A stretch of 64,000 nucleotides of DNA from Prostheceraeus crozeri (Eukaryota; Platyhelminthes; Polycladida; Euryleptidae): positions 5,001 through 69,000 of the forward strand of contig CAJQUW010006842.1 in NCBI GenBank assembly GCA_907163375.1, in the 5' to 3' direction. A program made the translations under genes and the position numbers. Positions within the stretch are counted from its first letter, which is position 1. Every line of letters starts with the position of its first letter. The notes below the pieces were generated by a model. It saw only the letters and a list, made by a program, of their open reading frames with translations, had not been told where the DNA came from and searched no databases. Positions 24,108 through 34,077 of the stretch are shown here, in pieces.

Positions 24108-24120
24108 AGTCCTCAAAGGG

Positions 24121-24157
24121 TTAATATCTTGAATGTTTATGATGACTCTCGTCGGTT
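24121..24157. repeat. Repeat R, copy 1, right part
   Basis: TTAATATCTTGAATG to CTCTCGTCGGTTC continues repeat R after the piggyBac insertion and matches 33172-33213. Confidence 0.85.
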
Positions 24158-24759
24158 CTCATAATATGAGTATGACGTCATGATACAATAGGCATTTGGC
24201 CTTAGGAAATTAACATAGATGTCGGGCAACGGACTTTTTTAGCATTTGAATCAAAGCCATGATGTCCCAAGCAGTGGCGGGAGCAGTTAATCGATTCCGC
24301 ACAATTAATTGTGCGACAGAATCAATCGCGCGATTCTTGAATGACCAAGAATCGCACGATTTTTAAGCGATGTGACTTCTCAATGAACTTGCACGGGTGT
24401 TCGATCCGTATCCACACTGTAAACTGTAAGGCACGAAATTTCCCTTGAATTAGGCACGAAACTTAGGCATCAATTCTAACCAACACAAGGCACAAGCAGG
24501 TACGAAGCCTTGGCGCCTAAGTTCGTGGCCATTGGTGCCTAATTTTTCTCTTCGCGAAATACAGCTTCTACATGCTCCTGGTATCAGCAGTAAAATCCCT
24601 ACCCTTATTTATTACTATATCGCAAAATGCTCTTCCGTTAATGAAAGATGACGGAATTAAAAGAAAGGAAAACAGTTTCTATAATTCGATCATGCATATA
24701 TTAAATTTCAAATAAATAAGAAGGAAAATAATGGATTTCTAGTATGCACAAAGGGAATT
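24158..24759. other. Intergenic with palindromes and a short-motif region
   Basis: No gene. There is a perfect 16-bp palindrome GCACAATTAATTGTGC near 24298-24313 and a hairpin GCGATTCTTG...CAAGAATCGC near 24331-24356. From about 24413 to 24545, starting CACTGTAAACTG, the motif AGGCACGAA recurs with its complement TTCGTGGCC/GCGCC, resembling a small MITE with no clear right end. Confidence 0.5.
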
Positions 24760-24858
24760 TATTTGATTGTAGTTGGAAAGAGCCAATATAGAATGATGGT
24801 GGTTTTATTTTCTGTTTCTTACTTCTTACAATTAATTTCAGTTAACATCCGTTAACTA

Positions 24859-26000
24859 CAGTCCGTTTCATAAAAAGTGGATCATCCTAAAATTTGACTA
24901 AATAAAATATAAGTATGATACAGAAAGCATTTTTCATGTTATTTCATGTCCCTAATATATTTAAATGTCCTTATATAATCTAGCTATGATACAGTAACGG
25001 TTCTTAAGAAGCTAATATTTTGTGGCCCTACCCTTATTGTCAATGACATTACCAATTCGTCTAGGCATTGATTCGATGATATCGTTGATTTTTGACTGAT
25101 CTAATTTTCTCCACTCTCTTTTTAACAGTGACGTAAGTTGTGATACGCCATCTGTAGGTAGCAGTGAACGACGAACGTTACGTTTTAGAATACTCCATAC
25201 ATTTTCTATGGGATTCAGATCAGGAGAACGAGCTGGCCAAGATAATGTCCTAAGCCCTAATTGCGACTTGCATAAGTTGACTCTACTACTCCTGTGACAC
25301 GTAGCATTATCATCCATAAATAACCAAGTCGATGGATCACCAAGTTGATCTGTCATTTGGCCAATGTTCATTCGTAAAACATTCACATAGCGTTCAGAAT
25401 TCATGGTTCCTTGCTGTACTTTTTAATTCATGGTAGCTTGTTGTTCTAGCAAGGCTGATGCTTTGCCTTTTGTGAATGCGATTTCGTTATTGTTCATTTG
25501 TGCTTTGTATTGTTTTCAACCGGTAACAGATAGATTTCTAGCTGAAAGCAATCAGGAGTGCTGCCCACACCACCGCAACGAAGTCAGGAAGCTATGGAAC
25601 ATAAAGTCCAGTTAATCACATGTAGCAGTTACATTATTGTTGATAAATAATGGTGCTATACTGGCTCTGATTGACCGATTTTCTTTATTTTTGTTTTGTT
25701 TGATAGCTTTTGGCTTGTAGAACAACATATTACATAACAAAGGAAACAAATGTAATTTTATAAGAGTGAGGTATGATTTTGTGTAACATTGCTAAATGAA
25801 GATCAAATTATCTACTACTTTTTTATCTATAACAGGAAAACAACTCAATATTCATGCTTGAAATTTCCAACAATGATATTAGTAAGCACAACTGACATAT
25901 CTTCCAAATTTCAGAGAAATTCGTTCAAGTTTGGCGGAGTTAGACAAAGTTGAAGTTAAGGCGATGTTTAAGGGTGATCCATTTTTTATGAAACAATCTG
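24859..26000 (-). mobile_element. Tc1/mariner element B, 1.14 kb, internally deleted
   Basis: TA is duplicated at 24857-24858 and 26001-26002. The ends match inverted: CAGTCCGTTTCATAAAAA on the left and CAGATTGTTTCATAAAAA on the right, continuing GTGGATCATCCT and ATGGATCACCCT. The transposase C-terminal half is on the minus strand. The N-terminal half cannot be read in 25430-25970. Comparison of the two Penelope arms shows the exact pre-insertion sequence, so the boundaries are firm. Confidence 0.9.
25012..25425 (-). pseudogene. Tc1-like transposase B, C-terminal half
   Basis: The frame reads QQGTMNSERYVNVL, then the second catalytic block FMDDNATCHRSSR and the third, SWPARSPDLNPIENVW. By my count 34 residues lie between the second D and the E, which is the DD34E spacing of Tc1 transposases. 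It ends GNVIDNKGRATKY just before TAA. The DNA-binding HTH domains and the first catalytic D are absent, so this is a truncated, inactive enzyme. The apparent first M lies inside the domain and is not a true start. Confidence 0.85.
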
Positions 26001-26261
26001 TATCTTCAGGTTAAAAGGAAGGAAATATGGTCTAGTATAAAATTTAAAATTCACACCTACGTCTATGTCATAATAACATAATATTGAATACAAAAGGGGA
26101 AGGGCTATGGAACAGGTAGTATTCGGTTACATAGTACCAATAGCATCTTAATGATGACCTGAGTAGATAAGAAATCAAAGGACATAGAAATGGACTAGCA
26201 ATACAAAGGCTTGAGTTATAAGTACATGCAAATATCATAGTACATCAAATACTATTTTCAC

Positions 26262-26736
26262 TTCAATTTTCCATTTATTTCTGAGAAAGTGGATAAACAA
26301 CTACAAAATGTTTTTCGTCGAGAAAACTTGAACGTAAGATTAACAAGAAGATCAAGAACTCTTAGAAGTGTATTGAAACAGCCTAAATCAAACCAAGATT
26401 GTCATTTAAGAAATTGCCCAAATTAACAACAACAACATCTGTAATCAGAAATGTGTAATTTATCAACTAAAGTGTGATAAGTGTGATAACTTCTACATTG
26501 GAAGCACCATAAGACCATTACATATCCGTTGCCGTGAGCATAAAACAAACAGCAAGTCTTCCATGTATAACCATCTTCAGAAATGTCACAGTTACAACTT
26601 TTCCACAACCATTCTTTCCCACGATAGTGATACATCAAACCAAAGACTTCGTGAAGCATATTATATTAGAAAAATGAAACCAACAATTAACAGCAAAATC
26701 GAACTCAACAATTATGCAGATTTTCTTTTTGATTAA
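26262..26736 (+). pseudogene. Penelope P1 C-terminal GIY-YIG endonuclease
   Basis: The frame starts FNFPFISEKVDKQLQNVF, the linker after the Penelope reverse transcriptase, then RTLRSVLK and a Cys pair (CHLRNC). A frameshift near 26405-26425 follows. The endonuclease then reads CVIYQLKCDKC (the GIY position is VIY), FYIGST (YIG at 26494-26502), IRCREHKTN and LREAYYIRKMKPTINSKIE, to TAA at 26734-26736. GIY-YIG endonucleases of this kind nick the target for Penelope insertion. The CxxC spacing and R...EH residues are retained. The upstream reverse transcriptase is missing and there is one frameshift. Confidence 0.85.
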
Positions 26737-26862
26737 AAATATTTTCTATTATGTAAAAATAATAAAACATGACAATGTATTACATTATAACAGTATCACA
26801 TTTCTAATTCACACCTCTTACCTTCTTCCAATTGTTTTATAGCTTTGTATTTTTTATACTTA

Positions 26863-27199
26863 TATGATATTTGCATGTACTTATAACTCAAGCCTTTGTA
26901 TTGCTAGTCCATTTCTATGTCCTTTGTTTTCTTATCTAGTCAGGTCATCATTAAGATGCTATTGGTACTATGTAACCGAATACTACCTGTTCCATAGCCC
27001 TTCCCCTTTTGTATTCAATATTATGTTATTATGACATAGACGTATGTGTGAATTTTAAATTTTATACTAGACCATATTTCCTTCCTTTTAACCTGAAGAT
27101 AGTTAACGGATGTTAACCGAAATTAATTGTAAGAAGTAAGAAACAGAAAATAAAACCACCATCATTCTATATTGGCTCTTTCCAACTACAATCAAATAA
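26863..27199 (+). repeat. Right pLTR arm of P1
   Basis: It is the uninterrupted inverted partner of the left arm. It contains a hammerhead-like core at 27093-27122. Confidence 0.85.
27093..27122 (+). ncRNA. Hammerhead-ribozyme-like core in the P1 pLTR
   Basis: CTGAAGA, then a stem GTTAAC-GGAT-GTTAAC, then CGAAA. The order CTGANGA / stem II / GAAA is that of the hammerhead core, and hammerheads are known in Penelope pLTRs. The fifth core base is A where active ribozymes have U, and I could not establish stems I and III, so activity is doubtful. Confidence 0.45.
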
Positions 27200-27240
27200 T
27201 GAAAAATAGCCAAGACAGTATATTCAAAACAAAGGGAATT

Positions 27241-28340
27241 ACTTTTTGAGAATCCGAACAATTCAACATCGATGCATTTATAAAGTACCATCAGATTTCA
27301 TAAGCATTTAAAACTATAAAACATGCTTCTCGGAAAGTCTGAATAATTCATATAACACGATTCGAGTATACTTTGCAAAACTCCAGGACATATGCCGGCT
27401 ATATAAAAATCAAAACGTTCAGAAATTTTGTTCGACACTTGCAAAGCGTGTCGTCTGAAGCAGAGCGAGTCAAAAAAGCATACAGTGAAAGGCATTCAGT
27501 AAGTTAAAAAGTTTTTTTGCAGCAAAATTCTTAACAAATCATAATGTCATGGAAAACTTAGTTACTGGAATTCTTGAAAACTGTCTTATTACGACGAAGT
27601 TTCAAAGTGACAATTGTCAAAATATTTTTCATAGAAATGTACAATAAAGCTTTGGAGCTCACAGTTTTTAATTGCATTTCAAATCATTTAAATCAACACG
27701 AAAAAGAGTTTGGGGATGCTTGGAGAACGACAAGGCCGTCAATTGTCTGCAGATTCCCTCATAATGATTGAGTATTTATATTGCTAGCATAGGTGCATAA
27801 AAAAAAAAGCTAAGGCGATTGACAACGAATGGATGAACAAACTTATTGTAACGTGCATCTTATACAGATAATAGAAATGTCACAAAGATAGTTTCGCAGC
27901 ATGAAAACATTGAACATGTTTGTCTTGAAGTCCAGTAGGGATGACGATCAAACATCATAATGGGGTAGTAAATTCCAATCGACAATGACTCTCTGGGAGA
28001 AAAAATGTTCACGAGAATGAACCCTTAAAAATTTTGAAAACTCTTCAAGTCACAACCGCAAGTCCGCAAGTTGAAGAAAGTACCGGAATCACAGAGAGTC
28101 ACTTACTGTTAACCATGTAAGCAAATAGTTCATGACCACAAACCCGGTGCTTGCCTGTTCGATGTCAGCTTTTGACTAATGCTCTAATCAGTCATGTGAT
28201 TTTTCTGATGATTGCTGAAATTTCGGTTGCACTCCTCATTAGCCTCTAACACAAATTTTTTAAATTTAAATTGACCCAATGAAATTCCCGTACATCATCA
28301 ATTTGCGTCGGTGTTCCCTTATTTAGATGATAACTATAAC
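27241..28340. other. Intergenic, nothing supported
   Basis: AT-rich. Open frames at 27298-27495 and 27574-27771 have no recognisable domain. The segment ends with ACTATAAC (28333-28340), the target site of the next element. Confidence 0.4.
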
Positions 28341-28400
28341 CAGAGTTGGAAAAGTCGGAATTGGAATTAATTCCGACCCGGAATTAATTCCATTTTTCGT

Positions 28401-28462
28401 CGGAATTGGAATTGGAATTGACGATATTTAAATCTACTGGAATTGGAATTGGAATTGGAATT
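28401..28462. repeat. GGAATT hexamer repeats in element N2
   Basis: Runs of GGAATT occur at 28401-28417 and 28439-28461, with a shorter match near the right end (30700-30712). They are subterminal, which suggests binding-site arrays and not a random microsatellite. Confidence 0.7.
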
Positions 28463-30383
28463 GACCTTGATAAACCTCAATTCCACTTTTTCGATAGACT
28501 TGTGATAAATCTATTTGTACAAAAATTGAAATCACAGTATTCGGCCGTTGTGTTAACTGCACGCAGAGATAAGAGAGAGAGAGAGAGAGATAGATCGACA
28601 GAGCTAGTTTTATTCTATTGTTGAATAAAGGGTGCTAATTGTGACTTTGATGGGCCTACAGCCCCCGGACAATGTTAATTCAGCAATTAAGCAGACAATG
28701 AAAAGATAATCATCTTTGTTCAATCTGTTATTTAGTTATATATCATGTAAGATAATTAATCAAAATAAAACAATTGTTGAATTTAGTAATTGATTAGATA
28801 AGCACAAAAATTGGAGATTAACTTAATTGTTGTACACACGAAAAACAATCGGTTTGGAAAGAGGAAAATTAACCCTGCATTAAAGGGCAGACTGTCAGTT
28901 CAAATCACAATATAGACAGTGTCAACAAATTATTCTAATAATTAATGATTCAATTAAAATGGCAATGACATGAAATATTATTCAACTTCCAATCACAACA
29001 ATTGACAATATTAATTTTCAAGACTATAGTTATACAAATACGATACTCAACGATAAAAGAAAAACTTTAAACTTGCAGTTCACTTCTTGATGTTGAATTC
29101 ACTTCAAATTGATCGAACTCACTTATACCAAAATAATATCATAAATATCATGAATATCAGTGTCACTTACACCGTCAATCTTCAATCGCGCTCGCTGATG
29201 TGTTGCCGCATACGCTACTGTGTTGTTGTTCGCTGGTAGGCAGTTGTAGTTGTGTTACTTCTGTAGTCAAGTTACACCGCGAGAGCCCGGAGTTCTTCTA
29301 ACAGCTACTGAAGATGTCTTATGTGTAGTTGTTGGTAGTTGTTGTTGTTTCAATTTCTCATCGTCTCTGATTTATGCAAATTTTTGACACTTGACGATAA
29401 ATCCACTTTCTTTTGAAAATTGAAAGAGTTTCCTTTAATCTCTGCTCGTTAGCTTTCGACCCGACCACATTTCGTTCTTATCATGGAATATTTAATCTCC
29501 TTTTTTAACATGGACCATTAATCAGTTTTCATGATATCATTTTTATCGTGGTGGCATTTTTTCATGTGGTAAGGCCTACTATTCCCTGGGTTGGTATATT
29601 GTGTCGATTTGCAGCAGTCATTAACAACTATTTTTCAAAATTCGAATTAAAAATTGGTCCACAAAGTCATAATTGAAAGTGGGCGGTGCACTGGTTGTAA
29701 CAATATCTCAAGAATTCAATAGAAAAAATTCTAATTATAGGATGATTTCTCCTTCATACGGTTAAGAAACCTAGCGCATTTGTCGAATAAACACATTGAA
29801 AGCTTCTTCACCGACAATAATTTTTCAGATTAGTGAATAATCGCTGGAACTTTTCAATTAATCATTAAATGACACATTTGATATAGTGTGATGATATTTT
29901 GGAAGCTGATATTCGAAAGCATGTAAAAATTTTGAAAATTGTTCAAATATAGTGAACAGGGGAGCCCTTTCAAGTAAAATGAATACTCTGAGATTTCTGG
30001 ACCTCTGATTTCAAGCTGGAGCAATGTATGTCCTGTAAATCGACATTGCAAGTTGCATATGTGACTCTCGATACTACTCTTGATAGATTATAGGAGCGAT
30101 ATTTCGAAATGATGAACGAACAGAACGTTTTAAAGGATTTCTTTCTTTGTCATCCTGTCGCCGCATTATTTTGTAAATTCACTATTGCTTTTGTATATGA
30201 TCTTGAGACAAGGGGCAGCAATCCAGATCTCAATTTGGCTTGATAAATATAAATACAAATAAGAAAACATGGAAACCAGCTCGCACAATTTGCGTTTTGC
30301 CCCAACTTAGTTCCCCCGGCGTGTGCCATAATTTTCATGCAATTTCCATTCTAGGACTTTCTATGGTACTGTTAATTTCTATG

Positions 30384-30410
30384 CTCTCTCTCTCTCTCTC
30401 TCTCTCTCTC
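30384..30410. repeat. CT dinucleotide microsatellite
   Basis: An uninterrupted CT run of about 27 bases inside element N2. Confidence 0.95.
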
Positions 30411-30751
30411 AGCGTTTGATTCTTTGCTGACCGTCAATTTTCTTTTCTCTTTTTCACAAGATGTTGAATATCTCGTTTACGAAACGAAAATGGCGTAGGC
30501 TGACCGGCTACATATATGCATGTACATGTACACAAGAAATATGAACTATGAACATGAGAACGCACATAGGAACGACGCAGGGAACGGCACAGAGGAATAA
30601 CGAGGATAGGATACGGGCACATGGGTTAGATTGAAGCGAGGAAACTTTAGATACATTAACATATACGCGTCATGCAATTATCGGAATTGAATCTCATTAT
30701 GGAATTGGAATTAATAAATTTCAGTGGAATTTTTCCAGCTCTGATTATAAC

Positions 30752-31931
30752 TATCTAATTAGAGGTCGGTTTTTAAAAGGTACCCTCTAACTGCTTTTAA
30801 GTTGAATTCGAATGGTCACTTATTTGTGGAATAAAGCTTCATTAAATTAGTTTGACACTCATAGTGTTCTATGTAAAAATAACTAGATGTGATTTCTTGT
30901 ATCGCTAAATAACATTTAGGTCATTAAATTAGGAGGCCTTTATCAATTCAATTATGATTGATTAATGAACAGATATTATTATTTGTTGTTCTATGGAGAA
31001 CCGCGATGTTGTCTTATGCATAGAGAGAATAATTCTATCATGTAATCTAGATGTGTAACTGTTATTGTGTCGCTAAACAAACATTACATACTTATTACGT
31101 TGGACCTGTATCAATTCATTTTTGATAGACTATCCTATGTCTTTCATTATTTGTAAACTTTATCTTAACAGGTACATTACTGCAATCTACTATGCATTGA
31201 ATAATAAATGTGGTTAAGTCATACGTTTGTCAGGTACGGGAACCAAGCACATCTTCATTGGTTTTGAATGCCGTGTCCGTGCTTGTGACTGTGCCCGTGC
31301 CTACAAAAAACCCGGGTAATCGCCGTGTCGATGCCCGGGTACCCGGTCGATCCTTAATCAATGCCTGATTCACATTTAGCATGCACACTAAGAGGATGAC
31401 CCGGTAGGAATTGCACTTGCAGATTTGCTAATTGCGGCACAAAGATTATAGAGTGCCAGTTCGCCTGGGTATGGAATAGAAAGGTGTCCTCATGACTTGA
31501 ACTATTTAAGCAAAAAAAATCCTTGGCAGCAGTAGACGCTGCGCTTTTCTCCTTAAAAGAGGGCTCGCGAGTTAAGCTCGAAATTGCCCAAAGTAGCTTA
31601 AAATATGTGGAATGGTTCATCAAGCTGAAGATCTGTACAACTGGCTGCTCTGTGTTCATTTATAATGGCTTTGCCGTGTGCTGATAATCATAGGGATTAT
31701 GGAGCTCCAATTCTATATATTTTAAGCTAGTCTGAGCCATTCCGAACCGTACTGACGAGCCCTTGCAAGGGAAAAATTTGTGTCCAAGGCTGTCACAGAA
31801 TTCTTGTGCTTAAAATTCTTCAATTCTGAGTACATCTCACTATTACATTTGCTAATGTTTTGCAAACTTCATAAGTCTAACAGTTTTATCTAATTGATGT
31901 ATAATTATGTTTATTTCCGGCAAATACTGAG
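30752..31931. other. Intergenic, nothing supported
   Basis: It contains a GC-rich patch at 31240-31352 with repeated CCGTGCC/CCCGGGTA strings, and a minus-strand open frame (31354-31659) with no domain I recognise. Confidence 0.4.
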
Positions 31932-33213
31932 CAAGAATCCAAAACGCCATGTCCTCGTACAACCGAGACTTCAAACAGTGAAATGCGGGCATCAATCGAA
32001 GAGGCTTGATGTGTCACGTTCTTGGAATAAAGTGCCTTCTAAAGTTAACCACCTCTGAAGTTTGATGAAAAAACATGAAAATACGCAAACCACTGTTTCA
32101 CAATGTTTAAAATCTTATGGATCTAACTTTCCTTAGTCTAGAATTAATGGCCCAGATTCTTCTAATCAAAGTTGTTTTTGCAGGACCTGTTTTAAAAATT
32201 AAAAAAATAGAGCAATCAAAGAAGCGCATAATGTCTACAAATCGTAGGCTGTAAGCATGAAATATCATACTTGTACAAGAAAAGTTCGGGCTTTCACAGC
32301 CATACAGGGATTATGATGGAAGATATCTGATGGTGCGCAGTGCACGAGGAGATCCTCGAATTTATGCCCGACGACAGATTGCTATAATTTCTATTCATGC
32401 CTGAACTATCATGGATGAAAAAACACCTGTGACGTGGACCATGGATGTCGATGAACAGTAATCGCATTGATAGATATGTAAAAGCGGAGGGCATGAATAG
32501 GAAATTGTGGCTCCATTGAAAATACACTGAAATTGGCGGGCATAAATTGGAAATTTCCGATTTATCCCCAGCAACCTTTGATAGAATGCATGAATACTAT
32601 TTAAATGCCTATCTATGGTCCTTCGGTACATGAAATCAATGACTTGGACTTTCTACAAAGTGTAAAGCCTGATATCAGTGATATATCATGCACCTAATGT
32701 ACTAGTGCCTCTGATGCGAATACTCATTTGAAATGTTATCTGTAATGCTTCATCTTTCTAACGCTTGTGTGTGCAGATTACTTCTTACTGTCAGTAGCTC
32801 CTTAATCATCATATTGTAATGTTATTCATAGCAACGTAACTATTGTTTGCTTTGTTGCCGTCGGCATGAGAATGAGAGCTGAACTGAGTAAAGGAATTGT
32901 AGAACAGGAAATGACACCTTTTGTCGTTTGCAATCTGGATATACGAAATAAAACTTGTTCCCAGGCAGACAATTGTAGTAAACTTTCTCAGACTTTCTCT
33001 CCTAAAAGGCACACATCGATATAAATCCGACTTTCCTGTCTTTATTCATGCATCTATCTATGGCATACAAAATGCAATAGGTGTATAAGATAAATGGGGC
33101 ATTTTAGGAATCTGAAGCAGCCTTTTCTTACTGACTTTAAGTGAAGAAAATAAAAATAAACTCATAGTATTATTTAATATCTTGAACGTTTTCGATGACT
33201 CTCGTCGGTTCCA
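31932..33213. repeat. Dispersed repeat R, copy 2 (uninterrupted)
   Basis: It matches 20697-22002 plus 24121-24157 almost base for base until about 32870, then with small deletions. It has a single TTAA near 33172 where copy 1 carries the piggyBac element, so it preserves the empty site. The class of R is unknown. Confidence 0.85.
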
Positions 33214-34077
33214 GAGTTGCCAACTCTCACGCATTGGGCCTGAATCTCACGCATTCAGACCTCTTCTCACGCTCTCAGGCTGGAGGCAAAATTTCTCAAG
33301 CATTCGCATTTATAATGTAATTCTTAATGATGTTTCCTCATAGAACCGTACAACTGGGCAAAATCTATGCAGAAGCAAAATAACATGCTATTTATGTGAA
33401 AGTCTGGTCATGTGTAATCATCACTATAAAACGTCTATACCGCATGCCATAGATTACCATGTACCATGTCCATGTAGAACACTGTCTGTGTTATCTGATG
33501 ATCGATTGAGTTAATAAACTTCAACCATGGATGTCTGGTAGTAAGTATAATGCTTCAGCGACACGGAAAGATGGATGTCATCGATAAAAATTCGAAAAGA
33601 CTTATCTATAGACCTTCTGTAACATGCCGTAGCACGTGAACAGAAATCTACCATAGCACGGATAGGTCCACGAGATGAGGCTGATATTGCACTTCATTTG
33701 ACGCCTTTAAGCACGGATTTGTTGATTTATATTTGTAATATTATGCAAGTGCACCTGCAATTAAATGATGTAGATTTACATCAATTTTGAAGCATAATTC
33801 CCACAGCTTCATTATCAATTTGATTATCCGTAGTTGGCATTATTGTCCGCTGAATTACATTGAAATTGCATGGGTTTGAAGATTGTATTATTGTCCGGAA
33901 GAATGCACTCTACTGTATGTCAAATCTCCATACAAATTATGCAATTGTCAGCATTGCAATGTTTTTTAAGTATTTCAGTCTTTCTACGCACAGAAATTAA
34001 TTATGTGAAATTAACAAAAATTAATCATGGCACCTTCAATACTTGAAAAATCAATTATTTCAATAATATAATTATTA
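33214..34077. other. Intergenic; possible hAT-type terminus at its start
   Basis: CAGAGTTGCCAACTC begins directly at the end of repeat R (33214) and is followed by repeated TCTCACGCATT. This looks like a terminal repeat, but no inverted partner was found. The rest is AT-rich with no gene. Confidence 0.4.

Larger units (their letters stand above)
22003..24120 (-). mobile_element. piggyBac-like transposon, 2.1 kb, internally decayed
   Basis: TTAA is duplicated at 21999-22002 and 24121-24124. The ends are CCCTTTAAGGAC and, inverted, CCCTTTGAGGAC (11 of 12 match). The insertion can be proven because copy 2 of repeat R has a single TTAA at the same place (near 33172). The minus strand encodes a piggyBac transposase C-terminus. 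Three dyads of the form GGTGGTCCA...TGGACCACC lie near the two ends and inside. The middle (22740-23000) is very AT-rich, and a tRNA-like sequence sits at 23331-23408. The catalytic part of the transposase is missing. Confidence 0.9.
24759..26240 (-). repeat. Left pLTR arm of P1, interrupted
   Basis: Bases 24759-24856 and 26001-26240 together are the reverse complement of 26863-27199. The break point is a TA where the Tc1 element inserted. Confidence 0.85.
24760..27228 (+). mobile_element. Penelope-like element P1 with inverted pLTRs, split by Tc1
   Basis: Two ~337-bp arms in inverted orientation flank a piece coding for a Penelope-type GIY-YIG endonuclease. The left arm is 24759-24856 plus 26001-26240; the right arm is 26863-27199. 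Beyond the right arm is a ~29-base extension, and ACAAAGGGAATT occurs on both outer sides (24748-24759 and 27229-27240 by my count), a plausible target duplication. Inverted or direct pLTRs, 5' truncation and a one-sided extension are established features of Penelope-like elements. Without the Tc1 insertion the element is about 1.3 kb. Reverse transcriptase is lost apart from its C-terminal edge. Confidence 0.85.
28341..30743. mobile_element. Non-autonomous hAT-like element N2, 2.4 kb
   Basis: The left end is CAGAGTTGGAAAA; the right end inverted is CAGAGCTGGAAAA (12 of 13). The flanks are ACTATAAC (28333-28340) and ATTATAAC (30744-30751), an 8-bp duplication with one change. Both subterminal regions are built of GGAATT repeats. 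I see no transposase. Inside are a GA tract (28571-28590), a CT tract (30384-30410) and AT-rich filler with no supported gene. Confidence 0.75.

Noticed and set aside
31240-31352. GC-rich CCGTGCC/CCCGGGTA repeats as a CpG-island promoter
   Set aside because: Too short and built of a few repeated strings; no gene adjoins it. More likely the edge of an unrecognised repeat.
31354-31659. 101-codon minus-strand open frame
   Set aside because: No recognisable domain, no splice or promoter support, and it partly overlaps a GC-rich repeat patch.
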